Source: RGDT01 sp964630925 (GTDB lineage: Bacteria > Planctomycetota > Planctomycetia > Gemmatales > Gemmataceae). Taken from it: a stretch of 64,000 nucleotides of DNA. The notes under the pieces were generated by a model. It was not told the DNA's origin and searched no databases. It saw nothing but the letters and a program-made list of their open reading frames with translations. The stretch covers positions 1 to 64,000 of the forward strand of contig CAZVZK010000024.1 of the NCBI GenBank assembly GCA_964630925.1, in the 5' to 3' direction. Made by a program: the position numbers and the translations under genes. Positions 55,501 to 63,155 of this stretch are shown here, in pieces (the stretch's first letter is position 1; the number at the start of each line of letters is the position of its first letter).

Positions 55501-55991
55501 CGCAGCTCCATCGCCTTCTTCAGCCGCCCCTCGGGCGTGCCGGGCACCTGCTCGGTGCGCAGGCCGAGGATCATGACCTCGCCCATGATCGAGGAGATGG
55601 GGGCCAGCGTGGGGCTGACGCCCTCGGGCAGCTTCTCCCTGGCGAGCTGGATCTTCTCGGCGACGATCTGCCGGTCGCGGTAGATGTCGGTGCCCCAGCC
55701 GAACTCGACCCAGACGACCGACAGCCCGATGCCCGACGACGACCGCACCCGCTGCACGCCGGTGGCCCCGTTGAGCTGGTACTCCAGTTGCCGCGTGACC
55801 AGGACCTCGACCTCCTCGGGGGCCAGGCCGGGGGCCTCCGTCAGCACCGTCACCGTCGGGCGGTTCAGGTCGGGGAACACGTCCACCGGCGTCCGCGCGA
55901 GCTGGTGGACGCCGACGACGCACACGGCCGCCGCCGCCACCAGCACCAGGGCGCGGTTCTTCAGCGAGAACGCCAGGACGTGGCTCAGCAT
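52578..55991 (-). CDS. Heavy-metal RND efflux pump, CzcA family (pump C)
   Basis: The 1137-residue pump starts LAFSLKNRALVLVAAAAVCV and has TPVDVFPDLNRPTVTVLTE, the helix-4 motif GELVDDAIVDVENIFRRL and VGFITLIGIVSRNGIMMISH. Like pump A and unlike CusA, it has no methionine triad (EGTLTVNVQAEPG). A divalent metal is more likely than Cu(I). It overlaps the response regulator gene by seven bases upstream and the methyltransferase gene downstream. Its adaptor is the double-size protein at 56478. Confidence 0.9.
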   Translation of the reverse strand: MLSHVLAFSLKNRALVLVAAAAVCVVGVHQLARTPVDVFPDLNRPTVTVLTEAPGLAPEEVEVLVTRQLEYQLNGATGVQRVRSSSGIGLSVVWVEFGWGTDIYRDRQIVAEKIQLAREKLPEGVSPTLAPISSIMGEVMILGLRTEQVPGTPEGRLKKAMELRTLGEFTVRNRLLAVEGVSQVTVMGGVLKQYQVVTSPERLAAQGVTLQQLVEAAEKSNVLAGGGVMVRGTKEALIRIQGQGLTTEEIAETVVAARKPRPVRIKDVADVRLGGPVRRGDGAVLVREGGKVAGGPAVILAIQKQPDANTLDLTPRIEAVLDEIQKTLPEGVVIERRVFRQSDFIQRSVDNVVEAIRDGTVWVFVVLFLFLWNLRTSFITLTAIPLSILVTILVFNFFGVTINTMTLGGIAVAVGELVDDAIVDVENIFRRLKENRLKDSPDPPLLVVLAASQEIRNSIVYATLIVCLVVLPLFALSGLEGRMFAPLGMAYLVSLLASLVVSLTVTPVLCSLLLPQAGSVEEKEDPFLLRWLKWADEKLIRFTFRHPWPVLIAVAVLAIGSKFVIGWMGTSFMPPFNEGTLTVNVQAEPGTSLEESGRIARRVEDLILKVPEVEAVSRRTGRAEMDEHAEGVNVSEIEVRLAEHERRREGWGYALLRAVPGLHSWGYERHGRPPHEVTADIRERVSGVPGVKVNVGQPISHRLDHIMSGVRAQVAVKVFGPDIRELRSLAHDIQSRIAGVKGVVDLQVEPQVEVPQLRLRVKRKEAARHGLAPGDVSRLLETAYKGRKVSVVLDEDRYFDLVVWYDEASRSDPAVIGRTVLDTPLGRKVPLAEVAEVLETTGPNTLNREKVERRVVVAFNVDGRDLGSVVEEVKAKARPVEAALAGRPGYRVEYGGQHEAQQEAGRRLLILGALSVVGVFLLLTKCLGSWVSALQVLGVNIPLAALGSVVALMIANQPTREALQAAPWWDWPRVWASATTLSVAHWVGFITLIGIVSRNGIMMISHYRHLIVHEGEEFGEDMIVRGSLERLAPVMMTALVAVMGLVPLLLGANQPGKEILYPLAIVVVGGLIDSTILDQVVTPAVFYLFGKGIYQRPAAGEAPREDGRDAWLRDDDEGPGPAGRAAPAGAAGKEGEA

Positions 55992-56413
55992 GGATCGCCT
56001 CCGTCCTGGGGGCGGCCCGGCCGGCCGGCCGCCTCCTCGGCATCGCGGATGACGGCCGCGAGCGCCGCCGCGAGGCCGGCCATGCTGCCGAACGGCTTCT
56101 GGAAGACGCGGGCGGCCCCAAGGGCCCGCAAGTCGGCGTCGGAGTAACGTCCCGTGTCGCCCGACGTGAAGCAGCAGGGGAGAGACGGGTCGGCCTCCCG
56201 CAAGGCCCTGAGCGTGGCCGGCCCGTCCAGCCCCTCCATCTGCACGTCGAGCAGGGCCAGGGCGACGAGGTCGCGGTGCCGCCGGCATGCCTCCACGGCC
56301 TCCCCCGCGCTGGCCGCAGTCAGCGCCACGAGGCCGTGGCACCGCAGGGCCTCGGCGAGCATCCCGAGTACGGCTCGGCTGTCATCGACCACCAGGATCG
56401 TCCTCCGGTGCAT
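55985..56413 (-). CDS. Stand-alone response regulator receiver protein
   Basis: The 142-residue protein is a single REC domain: ILVVDDSRAVLGML with the acidic pair, ALLDVQMEGLDGP with the phospho-acceptor aspartate, FTSGDTG, and FQKPF with the conserved lysine. It has no output domain, as in CheY-like proteins. No histidine kinase is in the window. It lies between the double adaptor and the pump C gene and overlaps the latter by seven bases. It may modulate a kinase elsewhere or act on a protein partner. Confidence 0.85.
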   Translation of the reverse strand: MHRRTILVVDDSRAVLGMLAEALRCHGLVALTAASAGEAVEACRRHRDLVALALLDVQMEGLDGPATLRALREADPSLPCCFTSGDTGRYSDADLRALGAARVFQKPFGSMAGLAAALAAVIRDAEEAAGRPGRPQDGGDPC

Positions 56414-56477
56414 GGGCCCCTCAGTCGTCGTCGGGGGTCGGCCGGGCTCGTCCCGCCCTCGGCCCTTCCCGCCCGCT

Positions 56478-58733
56478 TCATCGGATCACGGCGAAGGCCG
56501 ACTGCAAGCGGGCGGCACCCTCGACGGCCACCGGCTCGCCCTCCGCCAGGCCGGACACGACCTCGGCGAGAAGGTCGTCGGCCCGGCCCAGGCCGACCTC
56601 GCGCCTGTCGAAGGAGCCGCCCCCCTTGCGGACGAAGACGAAGGCCCTGGCCCCCTCGCGGACGACGGCGGCCAGGGGCACGGCCAGGGCGGGCCGGGCG
56701 GTGCCCTCGTCCAGGACGGCCGTCAGGCGGGCGAGCTGCCCGTCGCGCAGGGGGCGGGCCGGCGGGGCGTCCAGCTCCACCCAGGCGGCCAGGGTCCGGC
56801 TCTCCGCCCCGAAGGTGCGGCCGGTGCGGGCCACCTTGCCGTCGGCGACGAAGGCCGGGTCGGCGCTGAGGCGGACGCGCACGCGCTGGCCGACGCGCAC
56901 CCGCCCCGACTCGGCCTCGGACAGGTGGCCGGCGAACAGCGGCCGCGACAGGTCGTGGACGGTGAACAGCGGCCCCTCGGCCTTGACGGCCTGGCCCAGG
57001 ACGCCGTCGAAGGACACCACTATGCCGGCCACGGGGGCGCGGACGGGGATGGCCGGGACGGCGTCCTTCTTCTCCAGCAGCCGGCCGATGGCGGCCTCGT
57101 CCAGGCCGGCCAGCAGCAGCTTGCGGCGCAGGGTGGCCCGCGACTGCCTGCCCGCCACCACCCGGCTCTCGGCCTCGATGATGCGGCGGCGGGGCACGCC
57201 GTCGCCCATGTCCTTGAGCCGCCGGAACGTCTCCTCCAGGAGCTGCCCCTCCAGGTGGGCGCGCAGCAGGTCGAGCTGGAGCGACAGCGCCTCCTGCCCG
57301 GCCACCTCGGCCAGCACGTCCCCGGCCTTCACCCGCTGGCCGAGGCGGGCGTGGACGGCGACCAGTGTGCCGCCCATGCGGGCCGAGGCGGCCGCCCTCG
57401 CCTGCGGGGGCAGCTCGACGGAGCCGTCGATGTCCAGCACGTCGGCGACGGGGCGGGCGGAGGCCGGCTCGACGCGCAGGCCCATCGAGCGGGCGGCCTC
57501 GGGGCTGGGCCGCAGCACGCCGGGGATGAAGAACGAGCCGACCTGGTGGGCACCGCGCGTGACGACGCGGTCGCCGGGGAACAGGCCGGCCGACAGCACC
57601 TCGGCCCAGCCGCCCGCACGACGCCCGGCCACGACGTTGCGCCTCTGGAACTGGGAGCCGCCCGCGACCGCCGCCTCCTCGATCAGGACGTAGGACTCCG
57701 AGCCGTCCTCGACGAGGGCCTCCTCCGGGACGGCCAGGGCCTTCGCGGCCCCCGGCAGCAGCACGCGGGCCACGCCCGTCATGCCGGGCAGTAGCCTCGG
57801 CTCGCGGCCCGGCGCGTTCTCCAGCTCCGCCCAGGCGGCGTTGGCGTGCGTCACCGGGTCGAGGTGCAGGCCGACCACCCCCAGCCGGGCGCGGAACGCC
57901 TCGCCGGGGAGGGCCGGCAGGCGCAGCTCGACCTCCTGGCCGGCGCGGGCCAGGTGCAGGTCCCGCTCCAGCACGTCCACCCGCACCCACACGCGCGACA
58001 CGTCGGCCACCTCGAACAGGTGTTCCGCCGGCTCGACGACGCGGCCGACGGCCAGGTCGGCGTGCAGGACGGTGCCGGCGACGGGGCTGAGGACGGGCAG
58101 CACGAGCGCGGACGGCTTGCCCCCCTTGAGCAGGGCCGCCAGGCCGTCGGCGGGCAGCCCCAGGGCGGCCCATTTCGCCTTGCCCACCTCCAGGGCGGCC
58201 AGGTGCTGGCGGTGCCGGCTGCGGGCCTCCAGCAGGTCCTGGGCGGCCACCGCGCCGCCGGCCCCCTCCAGCACGGCGACCACCTTCGCGGCGAGGCGGG
58301 CCTCGTTGTCGGCGGCGAGGATGTCCTGCTGGAGCGTCTCCAGCTCCAGGCTCTCGACCTCGGCCAGCACCTCGCCGGCCTCGACGGCCTGGCCGGGCCG
58401 CGCGTGCAGGCGGGCGACCCGGCCGCCCAGCCGGGACGACGCGAAGGCGTGCCGGCCCCAGGGCGCGGCGATGGCCGCGTAGGCCGTGAACGAGCCCGTG
58501 ACGGGGCGCGACTCCGCCTCGGCGGTGCGCAGGTCGAGGGCGTCGCGGGCCTCCTTGCTCAGGGTGACCAGCCCCCTGGCCAGGTCGATCTCCGCGCCAC
58601 GGGTGGGCAGCGGGGCGTGGCCCTCGTGGGCCAGCAGCAGGCCGACGCCCGCCGTGAGGAGGAAGGCCAGCGCGGCCCAGCGGGCGGCGAGGTGCGGGTT
58701 CTCTCGTGCTTGCCTGGCGAAATAGCTCAGCAT
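56478..58733 (-). CDS. Double-length RND adaptor: two HlyD/CusB modules in one chain
   Basis: The 751-residue protein is one membrane anchor (residues 19-35) followed by two complete adaptor modules, roughly 45-410 and 416-751. Each has a first half-lipoyl (GRVARLHARPGQAVEAGEVL and GTLVAVHARLGQRVKAGDVL), a hairpin, a second half-lipoyl (SPVAGTVLHADLAVGRVVEP and APVAGIVVSFDGVLGQAVKA) and a barrel plus proximal domain. Adaptors of this family are normally 350-500 residues. It lies 64 bases upstream of the response regulator gene, in the pump C operon. Confidence 0.85.
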   Translation of the reverse strand: MLSYFARQARENPHLAARWAALAFLLTAGVGLLLAHEGHAPLPTRGAEIDLARGLVTLSKEARDALDLRTAEAESRPVTGSFTAYAAIAAPWGRHAFASSRLGGRVARLHARPGQAVEAGEVLAEVESLELETLQQDILAADNEARLAAKVVAVLEGAGGAVAAQDLLEARSRHRQHLAALEVGKAKWAALGLPADGLAALLKGGKPSALVLPVLSPVAGTVLHADLAVGRVVEPAEHLFEVADVSRVWVRVDVLERDLHLARAGQEVELRLPALPGEAFRARLGVVGLHLDPVTHANAAWAELENAPGREPRLLPGMTGVARVLLPGAAKALAVPEEALVEDGSESYVLIEEAAVAGGSQFQRRNVVAGRRAGGWAEVLSAGLFPGDRVVTRGAHQVGSFFIPGVLRPSPEAARSMGLRVEPASARPVADVLDIDGSVELPPQARAAASARMGGTLVAVHARLGQRVKAGDVLAEVAGQEALSLQLDLLRAHLEGQLLEETFRRLKDMGDGVPRRRIIEAESRVVAGRQSRATLRRKLLLAGLDEAAIGRLLEKKDAVPAIPVRAPVAGIVVSFDGVLGQAVKAEGPLFTVHDLSRPLFAGHLSEAESGRVRVGQRVRVRLSADPAFVADGKVARTGRTFGAESRTLAAWVELDAPPARPLRDGQLARLTAVLDEGTARPALAVPLAAVVREGARAFVFVRKGGGSFDRREVGLGRADDLLAEVVSGLAEGEPVAVEGAARLQSAFAVIR

Positions 58734-58817
58734 GGGTCGGCCCCTTGTGTCCCCGTGCGTCCGCCGCAGCGGCTTCTGCTTCCACGGCGTGGCGGCCCGC
58801 GAGCCTGCCCCGCCCGT

Positions 58818-59234
58818 TCACGGCTTCCTGCTTTTCGCCTTCATGGCCGCCACGGCCTTCAGCGTCTCGTCCGGCTCGTCCAGGGCCGTGCCCTTGCAGC
58901 CCTTGCAGCAGAGGAACACCGGCTGCCCCTTGATGATCACCTTCAGCGGCACGCCCATGCCGCCCAGCCTCTGCTCGGGCATGACCGGGCAGTAGCCCTG
59001 GGCTTCCGCCAGGGCCCGGTCCTCCGGCGGGAGCCTGCCCAGCGCCGCCTCGATTTTCGCCTCCGCCGGGGCCTTCGCGGCGGGCTTCGCGGGTGCTTTG
59101 ACGCCGTCCTTCGTCCCGTCCCTGGGCACATGATCCTCTTGGCGCTGCGGCCCGCAGCCGGCGGCCGCGACCAGCGCCGCCGCGAGCGCCAGCGTGCCGA
59201 CGCCCGCCTGGAACATCCTCCCGCCGAACTTCAT
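58818..59234 (-). CDS. Lipoprotein with a YHS-like metal-binding end (copy 1)
   Basis: The 138-residue protein has a lipobox (VAAAGC), a Lys/Ala/Pro linker and a compact domain: GYCPVMPEQRLGGMGVPLKV, then GQPVFLCCKGCKGTAL. The three Cys of LCCKGC and the CPV cysteine could hold one metal. The same plan occurs in the lipoprotein at 61054-61419 (CAVATKQRLGSMGVPVKV, LLCCSHC) and in the last part of 61419-62285. It probably faces the periplasm as a copper or other soft-metal receptor. The family name is unknown to me. Confidence 0.75.
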   Translation of the reverse strand: MKFGGRMFQAGVGTLALAAALVAAAGCGPQRQEDHVPRDGTKDGVKAPAKPAAKAPAEAKIEAALGRLPPEDRALAEAQGYCPVMPEQRLGGMGVPLKVIIKGQPVFLCCKGCKGTALDEPDETLKAVAAMKAKSRKP

Positions 59235-59317
59235 GATCTCCTCCCGGCACGGGATCGGGCCGGGGCCACCCGCGATTCGGGCGGCCCCGGCTTTCGCGGC
59301 TCACGCCGCTCGGGACA

Positions 59318-59761
59318 CTACTTGTCGCCGTGCTTGGCGTGCTTCACCATCTCCCGGCACTCCTTGGCGCAGGCGCGACACGCCTTGGCGCAGGCGGCCA
59401 TCTTCTTGTCGTCCTTGAACTTCTCGCAGGCGGCGGCGCAGTCGTCGCAGCACTTGGCGCACCCCTCGCAGATCGGGGCCGCCAGCGGGCTCTTGCCGGC
59501 GGACAGGCTGGCCGCCAAGGCGCAGCACTTGTCGCAGTCGGCGCAGAGGCGGGCCGTCACGGCGTGGTCCTTGTGGCCCTTGGCGACGTGCGTCATGCAG
59601 TGGTCGAAGCAGGAGGCGCACTCCCTCTGGCAGTCGCTGCACGCCTTGGCGCACTTGTCGAAGTGCTTGCCGTGGCCCTCGTCGGCCTCGGCCGCCACGG
59701 CCGCCGCCGCCAGCATCATCGCCGCCAGGAGGGCGGCCCCGAAGCCCGTCACGATCTTCAT
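59318..59761 (-). CDS. Exported Cys-rich four-helix protein (Csp-like)
   Basis: The 147-residue protein has a signal peptide (GFGAALLAAMMLAAAAVAAE). About 20 cysteines in helical CxxxC steps follow: CAKACSDCQRECASCFDHC, CADCDKCC, CEGCAKCCDDCAAAC and CAKACRACAKEC. This is the pattern of DUF326/Csp1 proteins, whose exported members store Cu(I) in the periplasm. The start is ATG 59761. It follows the merR gene. It complements the cytosolic relative at 27817. Confidence 0.85.
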   Translation of the reverse strand: MKIVTGFGAALLAAMMLAAAAVAAEADEGHGKHFDKCAKACSDCQRECASCFDHCMTHVAKGHKDHAVTARLCADCDKCCALAASLSAGKSPLAAPICEGCAKCCDDCAAACEKFKDDKKMAACAKACRACAKECREMVKHAKHGDK

Positions 59762-59951
59762 CGCTGAACACTCCTCGTTGATGGACTCGGGCGACTTCCT
59801 TCCCGAGGCACCCCTGGGGGCAGGGACGCCTTCACGCACGCCGGCGGGGCCACGGGCCGCGTGCCGTCCGGCCGCCGCCGATGCCCGCCCCAACCTCCGG
59901 CCCCGCCGCCCCGGCCCTCCTCGCCTCGGCTGCGGACGCCGGCGTTGTCCG

Positions 59952-60380
59952 TCACGCCGTGCCGGCCGCCGGCACCTCGCGGCCGGCGAGGGCGGCGACG
60001 ATGGGGCAGCCGTCGAGCGGCCCCTCGCCGTCGCAGGCGGCGACCAGCCCGGCCAGGGCCGCCCGCACCCGCTGGAGGTCGGTTATCCTGGCCTCGACGG
60101 CGGCTGCCTTCTCCGCCGCCATCCTCCTGACCTCGGCCCGGTCGCCGCCGCCGTCGTGCAGGCGGAGCAGGTCCTTGATCTCGGACAGGGCGAAGCCCAG
60201 GGCCTTGGCGCGGGCGATGAACAGGAGCCGGTCCACGGCGTCCTGCCCGTACTGGCGGTAGCCCACGCCCGAGCCCTTGCGGGCCGGCACGGCCAGCAGA
60301 CCCTCGCGCTCGTAGAAGCGGATCGTCTCCACCCCCACGCCCGCCTTCTTCGCCACCTGGCCGATGGTCAGCGCCGCCAT
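59952..60380 (-). CDS. MerR family metal-responsive regulator
   Basis: The 142-residue protein has the MerR helix-turn-helix (TIGQVAKKAGVGVETIRFYE), the wing (YRQYGQDAVD), the dimer helix and a loop with ACDGEGPLDGCPIVAALAG. Both metal-binding cysteines, Cys116 and Cys125, are in place, unlike in the regulator at 26365. It lies inside the minus-strand cluster between the CC-repeat/HMA gene and the Csp-like gene. It is the best candidate for the activator of the MerR-type promoters seen in the window. Confidence 0.88.
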   Translation of the reverse strand: MAALTIGQVAKKAGVGVETIRFYEREGLLAVPARKGSGVGYRQYGQDAVDRLLFIARAKALGFALSEIKDLLRLHDGGGDRAEVRRMAAEKAAAVEARITDLQRVRAALAGLVAACDGEGPLDGCPIVAALAGREVPAAGTA

Positions 60381-60436
60381 CGCACGCACCTCCCTCGGGC
60401 GCGGGGCGGCAGGCGAGGCCGCCCCGCAAGCCCCCG

Positions 60437-61006
60437 TCAGTCCCTGGGGGCGGCCGTGAACTTGCCGGCCGGGCCTTCCAGGCGGGCCGGCTTGAAGCCG
60501 GCCTTCTCGACGGCCTCCCACATGGCCCTGGCCGAGGGGGCCGCCTTGTCCTTGGGCGTGACGACGACCCTCGACCCCTTGAGGTCGGCCTCCGCCTTGG
60601 CGACGCCGGCGACGGCGCTCAGCTTGGCGACGATCTTCTTGGCGCAGGTCGGGCACTCCATGTCCTCGACGGCGATGACCGTCGCGTTGGCCGCCGGCTT
60701 GGCGGCGGGGGCGTCGGCCTTCGCCGCGCATTTGCCGCAGCAGCCCTTGCCCTTGGCGGCGGGCTTGCCGCCCTTGGGGGCCTCCGCCGACACGAGGGCG
60801 GCGGCGCAGCAGGGCGAGCCCTCAAAGCAGCAGGGCGAGCCGGGGAAGCAGCAGCCGGCCCCCTCGCAGCACGGCGAGCCGGGGAAGCAGCACGGCGACC
60901 CCTCGTAGCAGCAGCCGGCGGGCGTCGCCGCCGGGATGTACGACCAGGCCGCGCCGGCCGTCAGGGCCGCCAGCAGGGCCACGAACACGATCAGGTGCCT
61001 CGACAT
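60437..61006 (-). CDS. Exported CC-repeat protein with C-terminal HMA domain
   Basis: The 189-residue protein has a signal peptide (SRHLIVFVALLAALTAGAAW) and then a run of about 40 residues made of CC-xx-GSP repeats (CCYEGSPCCFPGSPCC, then GCCFPGSPCCFEGSPCC). A GCCGKC motif follows, then an HMA domain with DMECPTCAKKIVAKLSAVAG and the same MWEAVEKAGFKPARLEGPAG ending as the protein at 29502. The repeat could hold several Cu(I). The start at 61006 has AGGAGA six bases upstream; the ATG at 61012 has no spacing. Confidence 0.75.
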   Translation of the reverse strand: MSRHLIVFVALLAALTAGAAWSYIPAATPAGCCYEGSPCCFPGSPCCEGAGCCFPGSPCCFEGSPCCAAALVSAEAPKGGKPAAKGKGCCGKCAAKADAPAAKPAANATVIAVEDMECPTCAKKIVAKLSAVAGVAKAEADLKGSRVVVTPKDKAAPSARAMWEAVEKAGFKPARLEGPAGKFTAAPRD

Positions 61007-61053
61007 CCTCATTCTCCTTGCATCGGGCGACATGGGGCTGGGGCGATCTTGCA

Positions 61054-61419
61054 TCACTTCGGCTTGGCGGCGCGCTCCTGGGCGGCGCGCTTCCGGTTGG
61101 CCTCGGCGGCGGCCAGCGTCTTCGCCGGGTCCGCCAGGGCCTTCTTCTCGCAGTGGGAGCAGCACAGCAGGACATCCGTGCCGTTGACGGCGACCTTCAC
61201 GGGCACGCCCATCGAGCCGAGCCGCTGCTTCGTGGCGACGGCGCACCACTCCTGCTCCTGGGCCAGGGCACGGTCGGCCTCGGGCAGCCCCGCGCGGGCG
61301 GCGGCTATCTCCTCGGGCGTGGCGGCCCTGCCCTTGCCCGGCATCCCGCCGCCGCCGGTGCAGCCGGCCGCCACCGCGCCGAGGAGGGCCGCCAGGGCCA
61401 GCCTGATGGGCGCGGCCAT
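61054..61419 (-). CDS. Lipoprotein with a YHS-like metal-binding end (copy 2)
   Basis: The 121-residue protein has a lipobox (VAAGC) and the domain WCAVATKQRLGSMGVPVKV, then GTDVLLCCSHCEKKAL. This matches copy 1 at 58818 in order and spacing. Its start overlaps the stop of the upstream lipoprotein gene (TGATG), which suggests coupled translation. The CC-x2-C cluster together with the earlier Cys is the likely metal site. The function is unknown. Confidence 0.75.
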   Translation of the reverse strand: MAAPIRLALAALLGAVAAGCTGGGGMPGKGRAATPEEIAAARAGLPEADRALAQEQEWCAVATKQRLGSMGVPVKVAVNGTDVLLCCSHCEKKALADPAKTLAAAEANRKRAAQERAAKPK

Positions 61420-62285
61420 CACTTGCCCTCCTTCGGCTTGAGGTACGAGGCGGCCTTCTTGAGCTTCTCCGGCTTGGCCTTGGCCGTCTTCACCCAGTCG
61501 GTGACGCAGGGCGGGCAGCAGAAGTAGTAGGTCTGCCCGTCCACGACCCAGGCGCATTCGGTGTTGGCCTTCGTGGCCGTGACGGGGCAGATCAAGTCGC
61601 CGGGCTTGGGGTTGTCGTCATGCTCGGCGATGAAGTCCTTGAACTTCTGCGAGGGCACCAGGCCCTTGTTGGCCTTGATGTCGGCCTCGGTGTACTTGCC
61701 GCCGGGCGTGAGGAAGATCGCCTTCTCCTTCTCGCCGACGACGGCCGCAGGCATGGCCGGCCCGTGCGCCGCCGCCCCGGACTTGAAGCCGACGCGGAAC
61801 CGCTCGCCGCCGACGCGGAAGGTGGGGATGGTGACCTCGACCCGCTTGCCCCACAGCTCTTTGGGCAGGGTGCCGGCGAACCGCGAGGTCTTGCCCTTGG
61901 CGTCGTCCTCGCGCGGCTGCGGCTTCAGGACGAACTCGGACGATACGGTGCCGCCCTCGGGGGTGGCGTGGGCCGTGAGCGTCTGCGGCTCGACCTCCAG
62001 CACCTTGGCCTCGTCCTGGCCGAGGGTGTAGAGGGTGAGGAGGCCGTCCTTGCCGAAGACGGCCTCGGCGTGGTAGTTGTCGCGCCCGATGGGCACGATG
62101 ATGCCGCCGAACCGGCCGGCCTTGTGGCCATGCTCGTCGTCCTTGCCGGACGCCTTGGCGTCCTTGGCGGGCGGCTTGCCGCCGTCGGTGGTCGGGGCCG
62201 GGCCGCCGCCTTGGCCGCAGCCGGCGATGGCGGCGGCGAGGACGGCCCCGGACAGGATCGTGATCGAGAGGAGGAAGCGGCGCAT
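61419..62285 (-). CDS. Lipoprotein with GGxI-YHAE domain and C-terminal YHS-like end
   Basis: The 288-residue protein has a lipobox (IAGC) and a Lys/Asp linker. A domain opening FGGIIVPIGRDNYHAEAVFG follows, as in the lipoprotein at 20873. The C-terminal part has ICPVTATKANTECAWVVDGQ and YYFCCPPCVTDW, a YHS-like cluster. The protein thus joins the two lipoprotein families of the window. It is the second gene of the right-hand cluster. A periplasmic metal-transfer role is a guess from the cysteines. Confidence 0.75.
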   Translation of the reverse strand: MRRFLLSITILSGAVLAAAIAGCGQGGGPAPTTDGGKPPAKDAKASGKDDEHGHKAGRFGGIIVPIGRDNYHAEAVFGKDGLLTLYTLGQDEAKVLEVEPQTLTAHATPEGGTVSSEFVLKPQPREDDAKGKTSRFAGTLPKELWGKRVEVTIPTFRVGGERFRVGFKSGAAAHGPAMPAAVVGEKEKAIFLTPGGKYTEADIKANKGLVPSQKFKDFIAEHDDNPKPGDLICPVTATKANTECAWVVDGQTYYFCCPPCVTDWVKTAKAKPEKLKKAASYLKPKEGK

Positions 62286-62474
62286 GGCCTGGCTCCGTGT
62301 GCTGGGAGTGATGGCGCGTCGCGTCGCCCCCGAGGGGACGCCTCACGCCCGTGGCCGTGCCGCCCAGTGGCGGCGCGTTGCCGGAAGCTGTTGGTGATCG
62401 GGGTGCGTGGGCGTGCGCGGGCGAGGCCGGGGCGCGTCCCTGGCGGGAGGCCCGGCTTCATGCGCGTGGATTTG

Positions 62475-62927
62475 TTAGCAGCGGAGGCGGCTGAGGAGGC
62501 GCAGGATGTCCCTGGCGGCCGGCGGCGGCTTGTCCCAGGGCGAGGGGCCGGAGGCGGACGCGGCGGGGCCGTCGAACAGGGGGGCGGGGGCGGGCGCGAG
62601 CCACTGGGAGGCCAGGGGCTGCTCGGACTGGTCGGCGGGCCTGTCGAGGAGAGCCGGCCGGGAGCCGTTCTCGCGGCAGGGGCAGCCGCCTTCGCGGCGT
62701 CCGCCGTCGCCGGGGCAGCCGCCCTGGAGGGGGCGCTCGTCGTCGGCCGGGGGGCGGTAGCAGGAGCGGTCGTCCGGCGTGGCGGCGGGCCGGCAGCAGG
62801 GCGGCAGCTCCTCGGGGGCGGGCTGGCCGCCTGCGAGGCGGGCGGCCAGTTGCGGAAGCGAGCAGCAGCACAGGGCAGGCCCCGCCGCCGTCGCCAGCAC
62901 CAGGTACGCCACCAGCAGCCGCAGCAT
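62475..62927 (-). CDS. Secreted Cys-rich protein, paralogue of 24333
   Basis: The 150-residue protein has a signal peptide (LRLLVAYLVLATAAGPALCC). Cysteines occur as CCC, PPCC, GGCPGD and GGCPCRENG, then a Pro/Ala-rich linker and the end ARDILRLLSRLRC. The order of features matches the protein at 24333-24779. A MerR-type promoter lies about 105 bases upstream. The ATG at 62927 has a GGGGGA site. It likely binds a soft metal in the periplasm. Confidence 0.6.
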   Translation of the reverse strand: MLRLLVAYLVLATAAGPALCCCSLPQLAARLAGGQPAPEELPPCCRPAATPDDRSCYRPPADDERPLQGGCPGDGGRREGGCPCRENGSRPALLDRPADQSEQPLASQWLAPAPAPLFDGPAASASGPSPWDKPPPAARDILRLLSRLRC

Positions 62928-63031
62928 CGCATCCCCCAGGACGGGAATCGCCAACAGGCGCTCCCATGCTACACCACCGCCGCAGCGCCGGTCAAGCCGG
63001 CGGCCACAGTCGGCCCTCCGCCAATGCATCT

Positions 63032-63062
63032 ATTATCGACCCTGTAGCAGGAACAGGGTCAA
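63032..63062 (-). promoter_or_regulatory. MerR-type promoter at the head of the right-hand cluster
   Basis: On the minus strand TTGACC (63057-63062) and GATAAT (63032-63037) are exactly 19 bases apart. GACCCTGT and ACAGGGTC (63038-63060) are perfect inverted arms around seven bases. It is the best -10 match among the MerR-type sites and should drive at least the Cys-rich gene at 62475. Confidence 0.8.
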
Positions 63063-63155
63063 GGGGAAAAACGGGAGAAATCCGGCGGGGCGGCCGCATC
63101 GTCTTCCCCAAGTCGCCACGGCCCGCCGCCCGCGAACCCCTCGGAGAAGACCACG

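Noticed and set aside
51822..56147. A 1441-codon open frame on the plus strand
   Set aside because: It is the antisense shadow of pump C and methyltransferase 2; GC-rich codon bias keeps several frames open.
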